Below are positions 22,501-37,500 of a stretch of 64,000 nucleotides of DNA, piece after piece. Made by a program: the position numbers and the translations under genes. This stretch comes from Reticulitermes speratus (Eukaryota; Arthropoda; Insecta; Blattodea; Rhinotermitidae): positions 40,859,144 through 40,923,143 of the forward strand of contig JAJKFL010000013.1 in the NCBI GenBank assembly GCA_021186555.1, given 5' to 3'. Position 1 is the stretch's first letter. Every line of letters begins with the position of its first letter. Below the pieces are notes generated by a model. It saw nothing but the letters and a program-made list of their open reading frames with translations. It was not told the origin of the DNA and searched no databases.

Positions 22501-25500
22501 AAGCACCGCACCGTGAAAATGTACGTGTTAGTGGCGCGAAAATACACCTCCAGATAAAGTAAAACTTGCCTATAACGGAACAGTAAAGGACCAAACGCTT
22601 TTTCCGTTGCAGGGACGTTCCGTTTCATACTGGTACTTGAAGTGTGGATCCTAAGGACTCCAGATCCCTGGGACTGAAAAATTTTCCCCTAAAGACAACT
22701 ACCCGTTATGTTAAGGTTCCGTTTAAGACAGGTCTCAATGTATTTGTACCCTCCCACTAGATGGAGGGCAGCGACTGATTAGGCTCAAACATTGACTACC
22801 TCGGTATCATCGGATGAGGCTGGGCGGGCTCTACAGCCAGTGTAAACGTAGTGGCGAATAGAAACATCGCCGTCACTTTCTGGAATCGAATCCCGACCAT
22901 CTAGCACGCAATCAAAAAGTCACTATGCTACCCCGTTGATTAGATACGTTGTATACAGAGTGTCCCATGAACCGCCTGCAAACTTCAAGTGGTTATTCAC
23001 TGGATCAATTTAAGTGAAAAATGTTTTATCGCTATCTGCCCCGCAGTTACACAGTTCGTGGTGATTTTTGTCCGTGGAATGTGGTAAGCACATTTTTTGT
23101 GACGAGGCCCATTTACGCGAGTCGGGATAATCACCTGTCACATCACGTATGGTCCCACCCCCCTACATCGCTCACATTTCTATTAGAAACGATATCAACA
23201 TTGTTTTCCGTTGAAAGTATGGCGAGATGCTGTCGACGACAAATTAATTGGGCGACTCGTTCTTGTGTAAAGTTTAACGCGACTATTACCTACATTTCCC
23301 ACACGACGCGCTACCATTTCTCTGGGAAGACGTTCCTCTCCAGACCTGATTAAATATGTGCACCATGCACCATGCTGCTCTCACACGGAACAAACACGAC
23401 AGCCTATGGAATTCCCGTCGTTTTGAAAGGATCTGTTATGTACAGCCAATAGAGGCCATTTAAACCATCAAGCCGCATACGCACGTTACATCACAACTTA
23501 CGTCAAACGTGACTACGTAACTGCTGAGATTTGGAGAAAAAAAAAGCCTTTACACTAAAAATAAGCCCATAATACAAGCACTTTAATTTTAACAGACGTT
23601 TCGTGGGTCACTCTCTATTCTGGTATCAGTAAATGACCAGACATGTTATGCTTCGTTTCAAGAAAGATCGAAAGGGTATCACAATATCCGTACTGCACAC
23701 GCAATACCACGAATACAGAATTCAAAACCATATACAACGACCTAAACTTCGAGCAGACAACATTCCAAGGCATACAGTTTTATGAAAGCGGAAGTTCTTA
23801 TATCATGCGAGTGATTATCAACATTCAAGACCTTGCACCATGGCGTTAGACTCTAGCAAAACAAATTAATACACAGGAGGCACACCCCTGCGGTAACACG
23901 TCTGACTTCTTCGGGAGGTATCGGCTTCGAATCTCAACAAGGTGAACACCCACCCTCAGCATATTTTGTGGTTTCATACACCAAGCAAATTCTCGAACAG
24001 TACCTTAAAATACATTATGATAGTTACCTCGTACCCTTCTCAAATCGTCACAACCACAAGGATTTACCTCTTGGTCTATTTTAGTTAAAACGATCAACAC
24101 CATTCCTTGCAACCTTTCTTTCGACGTCTCCGGTCGGTTTATACTGACACAAGAACACTGAAATTCTGGCAGGTTCTAAATATTTTTTTCGATAGCTTTT
24201 AAATGGCGTTCATAATTAATCTTATGGTTCATTTAACGACGCCTTAAACCGGCCAGATTGCACAGCTTCCAGTCCCAGGAAGATTACTGAACACCCAATA
24301 GGATAGAATGTGGAAGTGGCTGTGATCGACTTCTAAGTACTACCGCGGTATTTGCCTGAAAGTGAGGGAAGCCACAAAAAAAAGGCGCAACAGTCGCCGC
24401 CCTCGGCGACGGCAGCGAAGTCCAAAATTCCGAAACATAAAACAGGAGTGATAAATACTCCATCGCGGCGTTCTGTTTCACTGACGTTATTTAAAATTCT
24501 TCCTTAATATATTACGTTTATATACATCCTACGATAGTACGACGGATAGCAAAAATTAAATTAATTGTAATAGCCTATTACGAACGTTCAAAGCTGTTCC
24601 ACTAATTCATTAAAGTACACACAGTTAGATCAAACGTCTGCCCTCAATAACACGTACACAATGTGACAGCTTTTCCCAAATTCACGTTGCTGTTACATTG
24701 GAAAATGTATCAGACTTCTCCTTCAGCCTAAGGACATACGTAACTAGCGAGGACGAACACAGATAAAAGCGGCCATTGTATGAAACGAATGGCCAGCGAA
24801 GGTCCTTACTTGAAGGAAGGAGCTAACATGATGTAGGCCTAACGAATCAGTGAAGAAGGCCTTGTCATCAAGACTCGAGGTCTATTTGCGTATCAGCTCC
24901 GGTTATATTCAGTAGCTTTTAAGAGAGTCACAGAACATACTCACTGACACTTTCGAGTAGACCTACTTAACAGTATGTGAACAGCGTATCTTTAGTAATG
25001 TAATTATTGCGGTTTAGCATTCATTATTGGTCTTGTGGGACAGACAATATTTACTCACCTACTAAAGACAGAGTAAAATGGCAATACGGATATTGCGTTG
25101 TATAGGAGTATAGTTTCTTTCACGTATTTCGTCAAATGTACACTACATAAAAAAAAAAAAAAATTCGAACGAAAGTCAAATATCTTAACGATTTCGTCAT
25201 GTTTCCAATATTAGGTACAATGAGCCCTTTCACAGACAGTTCGCATGTCAGATATGAGTTCCCTGTACTGTTGTTGTGCGCAGACACTCCGTAAAATAAC
25301 GTTCGCAGGCAACATTTAATGTAGAAATGTCTTGTACGGTGTCCTGAAGTTGACCTCTTCCATCTAACGCCGCATGACCTCATGGCATGCAGAGGATAAC
25401 TTTACCGTTTACCTTTTTATAACAGTTTTGTAGGTTCTAACACTGACAATTCAGATGGACATACCCGAAACGTCGGTGCCAAGCTACAAACCTACGCGGT

Positions 25501-28500
25501 GTCAAAACCCAGAACACTATCACACGAACATAACTCGCCGTTAATGCCTGCAAAATTATAATAATTATCGCAGACTTCGAATACTACATCGTAGTTAACG
25601 TCTTCTGTTTTCAAAGTACAATGGCGATGATACTTCCCTACAATAGAAAGGTCAAGTAATCCCATTACAGGCCTTGGCAGGCCCTTAGGGCTCCAGGAGG
25701 TCGAGGCTCCCAGGTTTTTAGACAATCGGCACATGAAGGTGGTAAGGTCGTCAGCCCTACGCACCGGCCGCCTTTACCCCCCAGGAAAGATTCCTGGTAC
25801 TCATTTCTGTTAGAGGCTGAGTCGACCCCAGGGCCATAGTGCGACCGAAACGATTATGTCAATGAAAAATTCCAGTGACACCATCGGGAATCGAACCCGC
25901 GACGTTCCGGTTTGTAGCGCAGTGCCTCAACTTTAGCCTGCAGCACAGGTCACCAACCCACGGCCCGCCAGGCTGTATTATGCGTCCCGCCGCCACATTT
26001 ATAAATGATGTATATACTACAAAAATTACACAACAATTTAGACGGTTAGGTATACCACTTGTTATTTTTACACGTGCGGCCAGCAGGCCTGCCCAAAATA
26101 ACGAGTGTGGCCGCGTGCCGTAAGGTTGGACGCCCATGATTTCAGAACGAGATACAAATTTTGCAGGACAGTTAAAGAAACGTTGACTTTGACGCCGTAA
26201 CCCCCGTTATGAATCACAGAGGTATTAAAGTCATCGGAAATTAAAAGAGGCAGTTTGTATATAACTCATCCATTCAACGGCAAGCCTGTGTATACGAGTA
26301 CAGTCAATGCTGCGTAAGCACGAACACCGTACGTTGCAGGACACTGTAAATCCAGACAACCATCCATACGGATAACTGCTACATGTACAACTGTGCGAAA
26401 TAAACACATAGTTAACAACTATGGTGCGTTTGGCACGGTAAGAAAGCTTATCTGCCACGAGCCACATGATTAATTTTTCTCCACAACTTCCGTTCGCAGC
26501 ATTTTCCCCTGCGACAAACAGTCATTATATGAGCAGAAATGCGCGTAGGGCTTCGTACAAAGTGTGCTACTGTTGTCTGATATACAATGGAACGTCTCGA
26601 CAAATCTTGGTAAAACTCGCCATTATACAATTACAGGTAGTACCCGTTTTACGACGGTCCATTTTACGACTTTTCACATTAACTACTGTTTCAATATATT
26701 ACCTTAAATATTACTACATACTTGGAAAATTTTTTAGGAATTTTGGAACCTATCTCATTCAAATACATCATATTTTGGTCTCGTTTTACGATTTTTCATT
26801 TTACGACCCTGTTTTGCTGGAACCTAACCCTGTCGTAAAACGGGTCCTATTTTGGTCTCGTTTTACGACTTTTCATTTTACGACCCTGTTTTGCTGGAAC
26901 CTAACCCTGTCGTAAAACGGGTCCTATTTTGGTCTCGTTTTACGACTTTTCATTTTACGACCCTATTTTGCTGGAACCTAACCCTGTCGTAAAACGGGTC
27001 CTATTTTGGTCTCGTTTTACGACTTTTCATTTTACGACCCTGTTTTGCTGGAACCTAACCCTGTCGTAAAACGGGTCCTACCTGTATATGAAAATCCCTT
27101 GAACGTTTTTACACGCGTACAGACTGACGGAGAAGCATGAAGTAACAAGACAGGCAATGTACGTATAACGTAACATTGAGGCGCGTTCGCGTTAACGGTT
27201 CTTACCGTGGAAAAGCAGTAAGTCGGGTGGTGAGATATACCTCACCACCCGACACGATACACTGCAAACGCACCACTAGGACGTGATCTGTACACAGATC
27301 GACATAGATGTTTGTACGCATGATCCATACAGTTGCTAACAACTTCTGTACCTTGAACAGCTTACATTTAATACTTTTCATATTACAACATATGATTTTA
27401 TGCTTCTTACCTTTGTGTATTTTAAAATCTTAATCTTTAATATTTTAATCGCCTCTGTAAGGGCGACATAATAACTAGATTGGCATGTTGGATCTACATT
27501 CCTTTTGTGCAGAACGGCTCCCTGATGACGGCACCTCGGTGCCGAAACATGTAGGAGTTTTATAATAACTCATGAATATATTTTATTCAGTGCATAATTT
27601 GGTCGGTGTAATAATTAATTTGATGTGGGTGTTTCAAACAACATGTGGACGTACAATCACTGAAGGTGTAACAACGCTGACATTAAATCTCGCTTAAGGT
27701 GTTCATTCAGGAAATGATGAGGGAACAGAAGCGTACGGCTAATATTTCACAGCAACAGGCACAAAAAGAAAATGACGTCAACTCAGCGGAAATTTAATGC
27801 CACTTAAATCAATGTCGGAGGAGATAAAAAGCATTCATTAGCTGTGCAAATAGCAGAAGGCTCTTGTGTGCCAACACGCTAATCGTGTCAATGACTTCCA
27901 AAGTAAAGGAATATACATAAATGTTCACAGCCTCATTCACAGGGACCACAACTGCAAATACGTACATCTACTCCGCTGGAATGGGTCTGCATATACTTTG
28001 TAAACGTCTTTCGTGCTGTTTTCTTTTCTTCTTTGGCTCTGGTGTTCATTTATTGCAGCCACACGGTTCATTTTTCCAGAGACAAAGCTATGCGCATTAG
28101 TTAGGGCAGTCTAGGAAAACTCTCATTGTGTTGCATTAATATCCACTACACTGAAAATGTCACTAATTAAGATTTCTGGACTGAACGAGGACTACCATGT
28201 ATAATGTCACGTACAAAGACGAATGCGGGAGTGGCGGTGTAACTCCATGCATTCTCCACCTCGGCACTAACGGAAGCGAGTTTGTCAATTTCACGCTTTA
28301 CACCTGCGAACCACAGAATAGGAGGCTGTGGGGAACCGGTCTGGGCGCTATGGAGCATACAACTATCTCTGCCGCTGCCCAGAGGTAAAGGTAAATTTCT
28401 CCCTAGAACAGGCCATGAAGGCCCACAGGGGAAGTAGAGGTATAGCTCCACTCTTTCTTTAACCTCGGCGCTAGATGGGGGTGGCCAGAATCGAACCCTA

Positions 28501-31500
28501 GTTATCCGGTCGTCCAGCCCGTAGAACAGTCATCGTACGGACTGAGGTATCACAGCTCCCCTTACAGTGAACGCTTTTTCTTGGGCGCAACAGCCCGTAC
28601 TGGACCAGAGGCGTCACAATCACACTCACACCACAGTCGGTACGACTCCTCTGGACAAGTGATCAGCCCGACGCAGAGACCTCTAGCTGACAACACACAA
28701 CACTTACAAGAGACAGACATCCATGCCCCCCGGCGGTATTCGAACCCTCAACCCCAGCAAACGAGCGGCCGCAGACCCACGCCTTAAACCGCGCGGCCAA
28801 GGGATCGGCTACAATGAACCGAAATTAATTTCGCCCAGAACATTTTGGTATCGACTCCATTAACAAATTCCATCAAAATGCGTTCGGTAGTTTCATACAA
28901 GACACAGGCGTACACACACTACACTTCCCACATGCGTTCACTTCGTACATTTTGTGTAAAGAACTATAATAAATGAACACTTTCCTACTGAGATTACCAG
29001 CACTGGAAATCAGTTTGAACGCTTGAAAGACGAAGATGAACCAGAAATCTATTTAAATATTTCAGATCGTACCGCGCAGTAAACACATCCCGTCACGGTT
29101 ATAAAAGCCAATCAGTTAATGACGTATAGCGAAATAATCGCCGCTTGTTCTAAGAACCATACAAAACACACACTGTCGGCATAAGGCACAATTTCTGAAC
29201 GTTAAACCTGGTGTGTCACATAGCAACCACCATGCCATGCCTCAAGGGGTTCACCGAAAGCACGGCCACCGGCGACATTCACATGCGTTCAGTACGGAGA
29301 GATTCATAGACGAACTGTTTTTTGACCTTGACTGTGACCCTGTGAGAGGCGAAGGCCATTTCCACGCTGCGTGGTCAGTGGGTTATTTTAATACATCCCT
29401 GTAATCGTTCAACATCGTCCCGTTTATCTGCGATACTACATCTGCGTGCACGACATACACGGCGTGCAGAAATGAAGCCTCTCCCACGTAATTTGAGAAG
29501 ATATCGAACAACGGGCCGTAGTCTGACGCCGTACGGCGGTCTGGTGCTCTTACGGGAGGCGAGTGTTAGCTTCAGCCTCTGGCGCGGTATTACAGCCAAC
29601 TCCCCGACTTACGCAATTCTAACAAGACAGGCAATGCACGTATAACGTAATATTGGAGTGCGTTCGCGTAACCATTGTTGCCGTGGAAAACCAGTAAGTA
29701 TTAGATACTGAGTGTGTGTGTAGCCTTAGTTATGCAGCATGCAAAACGCATGGGCCGTATTTTCACCTGTGGCCTGTCCGGCTCTACCATATTCCACATT
29801 ACCTCATAAACGGTACCATTATTGGAAAGAAATTTATTGAAAAAAATGTGTGTTCTGATTTTCTCTACAGCTTTTGTCTGAAACATTTCTCATTCTACGA
29901 AGAATTCTGTGAGATACCGCCATAAAGGTACATAGGTATTCATGAAAAGTACCCGTCACTCTTGTCAGCTGTTAATGAAACTTGAATTTGCTCGACATCA
30001 TTCCGAAAAATAATCAAACATCAAATTTCATAAAAATGCGTCCAATGGGAGCCGAGTTGTTCCACACGGACGGATATGACGAAGCTAGTACTCGCTTTTC
30101 GCAATTTTGCGAACGCGCCTAGAAAGTAAAAAATGAAAAAAAAATTGCGAAACGCGCGCCTAATTTTTTCTTGCACGAATGAAAGCGCAATGAGACGAGG
30201 GTCGCGGATGAATACTAATGGGCGATAACACATAATGCGGCCGATCAGGTTCCAGTGCGTTAAGTTTGGATTTTGCATATACACACATAGCTGACTGTAT
30301 CTCAATTCCGAACTGCGCAAAACTCGACTAGCGACGGACCTTCCAGAACGTAACTACTGCGTAGCCGGGAAAGGGGAGGCTGGTTGTAACTGGATATGCG
30401 ACTGGGTGGGTCTTTCAGCTGCTCTGGACATGGCCACAAGACATATCTCTGTCGGCTATTTAACCCATCTCTTCCAGCTCTTAGACCAGTTTCCAGACAC
30501 TGCATCCCCGATTCTTCGTTAAGATGAAAACAAATAAACTAGTATTATTCGAGAATGTAACTACTGCTGCGGAGGAAATGCAACTGCAAACATTGAGGCT
30601 ACAATATGGATCTCTCTGGTTACAAGGTACACTCTACTGTATACGTATAATTCTGGCAGTCTTTTGCCTTGCAGATATCAAAACCGGTAACACAAATATA
30701 AACGTCAAACGTAAACCCGAGAACAACCTTCGTCAGATGATGACGTTGATGCAAAGCAAAGCAACAAAAATGTACCAATGTTTCACAACATAAAACGGCT
30801 TGTGACAAGGAGATAAAACACAAACAGATGAAGATGGAAAAATACTTAGCAGCAATCGCTGGAGAATCGTGACAGAGTAGAGATCGCCCTGCAGACACAC
30901 TGCCTCACATCTCAGAAGACCGTAACCTTGACATTCACTGCCGTAAAAACCTGAATTACCTACAACCTAATTTTTTAACAATTAAATGTCTGATGCCTCT
31001 GACAATAACAGAACTGCACAAAGGCTACATAAAACCATGACCTGGTGGCCATTCCTAAATGCAAAGCAAAGCAACAAAAATGTAGCAATGTTTCACAACA
31101 TAAAACGGCTTGTGACAAGGAGATAAAACACAAACAGATGAAGATGGAAAAATATTTAGCAGCATTCGCTGGCGCACGCTGAATGATTGGAATGCGAGGT
31201 CACCGACCTCATTACATATGCGCCTCCAGCAGAGACCAAATGATCACGGTCATGCGACACCCCACACAGGTTTCCTGTTTCAAAGTTACGAACAAACTAC
31301 ACATTGGGTAAGTGACGGTTTGTAGCAGGCAGCAAGAATGTACGATGTCACGTTGTGAGATTACTTCCACTTGAACTTAAGACCAGTAACAATGAGAAAC
31401 ACATGCAACCGATCGCACAAACGGGTTTTTTTTTGGAGGTGAAGGGTCCCGCAGCAAAAGCTACGGATGCAGCGCAGCCTTGAGGCTTATTGTGCAACCC

Positions 31501-34500
31501 TGTGATGAAGATGAAGAGAAACATGATCAGTTTTTTTTATTTTTCCAAGTAATGGAGCACCGGTGGAATGAAATTGACAGGGGAAAGCCAAAGTACTCGG
31601 GGAAAAACCTGTCCCAGTGCCAATTTGTCCACCACAAATCCCACATGGACGGACCCTGGATCGAACCCGGGCCTTCCCGGTGAGAGGCCGGCGACTAACC
31701 GCTTGAGCCATTGCACGGCCCACTGCGACTTGGCAACTTGGTGCCCAAAGACAGGAGGCGTAATGGGAATTAATCTGGTCCTCCTTGGTAAGAGCCACCA
31801 TAAGACGCGCATTTCCACATCAGAAGCACGCCAACAGCTAAGTCCAAGTAAGCTGATGTACAGACGGCATACTAATGTCACAGCAACACCTAACTGCATA
31901 ATGAGCGATACATTATGTCTTTCCTTGCGTGTCTCAAAGTTTATGTTTATGTTCCTAACGAAGAAGTAGCGTTAAGCTGCCAAATACACATTTTCATTTA
32001 CGAGACAACACATCACATTATCTCGAACATTACATCATTACATAACCGTGCTGGACAGCACACAAACATTACAAACCATCTACTTCCTTTCGGAATACAA
32101 TAATGGGCTAGCACAGCGGTAATGTGTGTGACATTCCCAAGTCAACAGATAACGAATCGTAGAGATCGCCCTGCAGACACACTGCCTCACATCTCAGAAG
32201 ACCGTAACCTTGACATTCACTGCCGTAAAAACCTGAATTACCTACAACCTAATTTTTTAACAATTAAATGTCTGATGCCTCTGACAATAACAGAACTGCA
32301 CAAAGGCTACATAAAACCATGACCTGGTGGCCATTCCTAAATGCGCATCCACCTACAACATACATACAAGGACGACGTGCTGATGTAACCCGTCAGCGAC
32401 GCAACAACTTTCGTAGGGACATCCGGATGCAACACAGGATGTCACAGAAACGACAGGGGGCAGAGCGTTATCCTAACACACCTTCCTACACCATTCGATT
32501 GGTGTTGTGCACAGGCACTGACACAAGGCTTCTTTCGCAACCTGTTCCGGAATAAGAAAGCAATAATCGAAATAAAGGAGGTATGACTGGCGCGGGGACT
32601 TCCGTTTCTTCACACGCCTTGTAAACTGAATGCGTTGCATGAAACACGTAACACGTCTCCATTTCACAAATAACATCAACTGAATTTGTATTTGCATTAC
32701 TGAACAACCTTGAACACAGCCGGCAGTTGGTTCATGCGTATAGTAGCAAGCCAATTTTTGATCATACAGTCCAGCTGCCTGTGCAGCGTTAACTCTCTAC
32801 ACTAGTATTCATGAGATCCCCAACTCGAATCTCGGCTGGTAACTGCTTATCCTTACTCAGTGTTTCGTTTTCCCGAGTCTCTTCAAGTGAACGACGTTTC
32901 AAAAACTGCCAATCTCCACACAAACTGTCACCTACTGACCATTCATGATCAACTTCCGAATCTAATTCGACTTTTATATAACGTAAGTACTCTAAACAGT
33001 ATCAGTAAATAACCCACGAATAAATCATTTAACAACAAAAAATGCTGCTTTAAAAGGATTTCCATTACACGAAAAATAGATTATAGACAACTTTTTGTTT
33101 AGAAGGAAATATTTTCCTAAGTCCTTAGTTTTCACTAGTTCACCAATTCCGGGCAGCACAGCCCTTATTGAGAAGTCAACAGATCCATAGCCAGTCAAGA
33201 CAAAAATCCCTGCTCCTTCTGAAACCAGAAAGTTGACGGCCACTTTCAAAACACACCGCCACTGGTCCCTATTCTGTACTAGATGAATTTCAATTTACCA
33301 ACTCCCATTATATTAAGATCCAATTTCGTATTATCGCCCATCTATGCCTAGGTCTCCCAAGTTGTCCCTATCGTTCCGATTATACCACCAAAACCGTGCA
33401 TTCATTCCCCTTCTATACGTGCCACATACCGTGCCCATCTCACTCTCCTGGATTTTATCACATAAATGTATACTGCGTTTTCCGGCATCATGCAATCCTG
33501 AATACACACAACTACTACTACATCTGTAAAGACCACAGTGACTGAATATACAAGCTTTGATGTACTCAGATTGAAAATCTGTTCTTGTAAACAATGAATC
33601 ACTATTACAAAGTGCAGGGCCAATCACTAACCAGTCGATATTACGTCGAGTGGAACGTCACGCTTTAATGCAGACGTCTCATCGTACTGAACTAATGGGG
33701 CCAGGATAGGCTCTCTTCTGGAGGGCTGTTGTGAACAGGAAGAGAGTGCGTGGACTGAACTAATTTGGGCCCTGATAGCGTCCTGTGGCGGGCTTTTGTG
33801 TACATGGTAATGAAAATTCTGGTTCCATGATGGACGACTAACAAGAAGGTCTTCAAAGGACTACACTGATTCTTCAGTCGATTAAGTTTCTGGTGATACT
33901 GTTTAAAACAAATAGCATACGTTCGCCCTTTCATTTTATTTATGTTTATTTGAAGTACAAAACATCAGGAATTTATTTAATTAGATACGTGTGCTGTATT
34001 TAACGACGCTCTCAGTAGCTCCAAATATATGGCGCTGAATGACAGGATTATTTGTGAATAACGAATTGGAAGGGATGACGAAGAAATGGGTCGCCGCCGA
34101 ATCTGAGGTGCAATCAAGGTATTCGGCTGGATGGACTTAGGAAAACCACGAAAAACTTAGTCAGTGTTCGTGTCTCGGCAGAGATTCGAATCCGGTGTCT
34201 CCGGAAAGTAACTCAGACGCGTCACCGATTGCGCCAGCTTGCTCCGTAAGATCAATATCGCAGCAATCAAACAGACTCAGCGCTGCTACGCAATATCTTA
34301 TAAGTTCGACACTGACCTTCACATACGCGAGGTCTAAAAGTCGAAATGCGTCCAGGGTTCTTCACAACCTACTAGACCCACGATCATACTACGATTCATG
34401 GACATGCACCTAGAGCCACGTACAAGAGAAGACGCAACAGCTCGATATAACACACGGCAAATGTAGGGGCACCAACGGAAACAACACACTACGAAGTGCA

Positions 34501-37500
34501 GGACTCGGGGGGCACTGATTGTAAGCAGAAGCACGGCCATCTGCACCTTAATACTGATTTACTGCGGACACACACACACAAGAAATATTCGGATGTAACA
34601 GCTAAGATGTTATAAATAACAATTATGAACTTCAGAATTTGTACTCTTCCCTAAATGTTCTTTGGGGGGTTTCAATCATGGAGGGTGGTATGGGCGTGGC
34701 ACTTAGCACGAATTCATAACAGCTCGCCTTAACAAACTTCCTTGCAAATAACAAAGCACGGAGAAGTACTGCAGAAACGCAGGCAATTACATAATGATAA
34801 ACGCACTAACTTCTATATCTACATGGTACTGTGTACCACGCATGGCGGTAGGAGGAGGAGAATGAGGGGACGAAGACAAGAAACCCTGTCAATGTCAGGA
34901 CAAATGTTTGGTCGGAAACACGCATAAAAACTACGAGGCGGACCAACGCAAGCACCGCGAGATAAGAGAACTGTTGCCCACATGTGAAGCAGCACAAGGC
35001 AAAAAATGAGAATGGAAATACTGCAGGTTGCGTGAAATGGCAGAATATGTTAATCAGATGAATCACCACCAGCTACGGCTTAATGAATCGAATCGGAGTA
35101 ACGTTACAACGTCACATGGAATATTCTGACTAGGAATACAAGTCAGCGCCTACATAAATGAATCAATACTGTTTATTATTCAACTGTTGTACGCTATAAC
35201 ATCAGCGGTAGCTTCGTCCCGTTCACCCCCTCCCCCCTGCTGACTGGTCACTACTGCGAACTGCCGAAAGAACTCTTCTTGGAACAGGTCATTTAACGTA
35301 TACTGCACTATGGTAAACTTTCGGCACTAGTCGAAACGCTTCAAAAGTGGGCGAGATAACACATTAATCGATAAATGAAACATGATTAATGGTTGAAAGA
35401 GTGGGCGGATATCAGTTCCACTAGATAAACGTGTATACAGAATGCCATTTCAGGGGAGATTACGAAACAAGCAGTTAGTTAATAAGCATGTGAGATATTA
35501 GGTTCTCACGCAGTGTGTACTAGTTACTATCTTCCGGGATGCGACGCTCTCCGCTTTGTTGATTGGCGTACAGATATTTGGGAGGCACTCCCTGCCACAT
35601 CTCCTACCGTGAAGATGACAGCGACCTCCCAAACGTCGCTGCCATTCTAACAAACTACAAAGTGTCGCTCCTACACAAGTCAGCTCATATTATAAGCATT
35701 CACATAAAGAATTCTCGTCTTCTGGGTTGTTACGTTGTGTGGCGGATAACTGAGCATACGCTGACGTAGACAGATGTGGGTCCTAGTTCCTACAAATCCT
35801 TCAAGGCAATGGTTCTACACTACCACAGCGTAACATCCCGGACGACCAGAATCCTAAACATCAATGCGTGGAAACAAATCTCGTCTTACATGAACTTCCG
35901 AACTCCCTATTCGGATACACGTTATCTTTATGTGTAAATACAAATATTACTGCTTATCACAGTGTATTTACAGCGTATCTATATACTGTTACATAACTGT
36001 ACGATGTAAACAATTGAAAGTAACATAATTCCAGGCAAAAGAAGGTTTTTTGAGAGGTTGACAGTCACTCAAGTGGTCAAGATATTTCCCGTCTTTGATG
36101 GAACCAGAGTTCAGAACTGCCCGACAGCGGATCTACGCTACGCCATACGAATCTAATCCACACCCTCACATCCTATTTCCTTCAAGATCCGTCTTAATAT
36201 TATCTTCCAATCCAGGCCTCCGTGTCCAAATTGGTCCACTCTCTTCGAGTTTCCCCAATAAAATTTTGTTTGCATATTTCAACTCCATTATGCCTGCCAA
36301 ATGCCCCAACCAGAGAATTATTCGCGTGACGACAAACGCAATTGGCGGCTCTCTGAGTACCTCGACTTCTTGACAAGCGACAGACGAAGCTTGGTTAGCA
36401 CTGTACCTACATGCACCCTCTCATCGCCGCCCTTCAACAGACAAAGTACAGTTGCAACAAGCTCTAGCGCCCTCTAGCAAAAGCGTAACACCGGTTCAGC
36501 AAGCGCATGAACACAATCTTTTAGAGAAGCTAACAGTCGCTAAGCCTGTCAAGAATTCCCTGGTTTTTATGGAAGCCCAAGGTTCATTATCGTGTCCACA
36601 GGTGCCCGCAAATGGGATAGAACTGTATATTATGGAAAAACGAGGCTACTACCTGAATTTGAAATTAAAAGAATATTAACGTGGAAGACGACGCCTCGGC
36701 AATACTCGTGTCTGGTACTATGCGTTATACGTGGGCCGGTAGTGAGTCGCTACAACTGGTTGAAAGAAGAAACATAACTTGAAAAAACAAACATGTCTCT
36801 TCGCAGTTTCTTCCAATCTTAAATACTGCACGGGACGAACAGATCTCGACCCCAAGTCTAGACTTTCATAAACACAGAACACAGCTCCGTACAGCCATTT
36901 ATGTCCAGTCTTCTCCAATTTCGAACAAGTCTAATCTAAATTTGTACACACTTCTATTCAAACCGCAGTCAAGGAATACTCAGAACGAACTGCACCTGGG
37001 ACATTCACAATGTAGTCCTACATAAGCTTTTATTAGAGTAAGCTACTGTAAGTTCTGACGAACTCTACTGTTTGGTACACATGACCTATATAGAATAATG
37101 CAAATATACATATTCAGCTGAAGCATTTACGCCCAACGCATACATCTGAAACGAGGCCACAAATACAAAAAGAGAAAAAATCTGGACACACATTCTGTAA
37201 CTCGTGTAATCAATAAATAACACATTCGTCTTCTTTTCCTATGGCTCGACAGCCCTATATGGGCCTGGGCCTCCTCGTTTCGTCGAGGTTTCATTATCAC
37301 ACACATTTGAGACACACCACAGTCGGTAGGACTCCTCTGGACGAGGGACCAGCTCGTCGCAGAGACCTCTACTTGACAACACACAACACTCACAAGAGAC
37401 AGACATCCATGCCCCCGGTGGGATTTGAACCCACGATCCTAGTAAGCGAGCGGCCGAAGACCCACGCCTTAGACCGCACGGCCACTGGGATCGGATAAAT

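Noticed and set aside
31640..31720. Possible tRNA gene on the minus strand
   Set aside because: A and B boxes are good, but the acceptor and anticodon stems do not close and the sequence continues into a SINE body. The same holds for the heads at 15600, 21010, 37440, 39430 and 59460.
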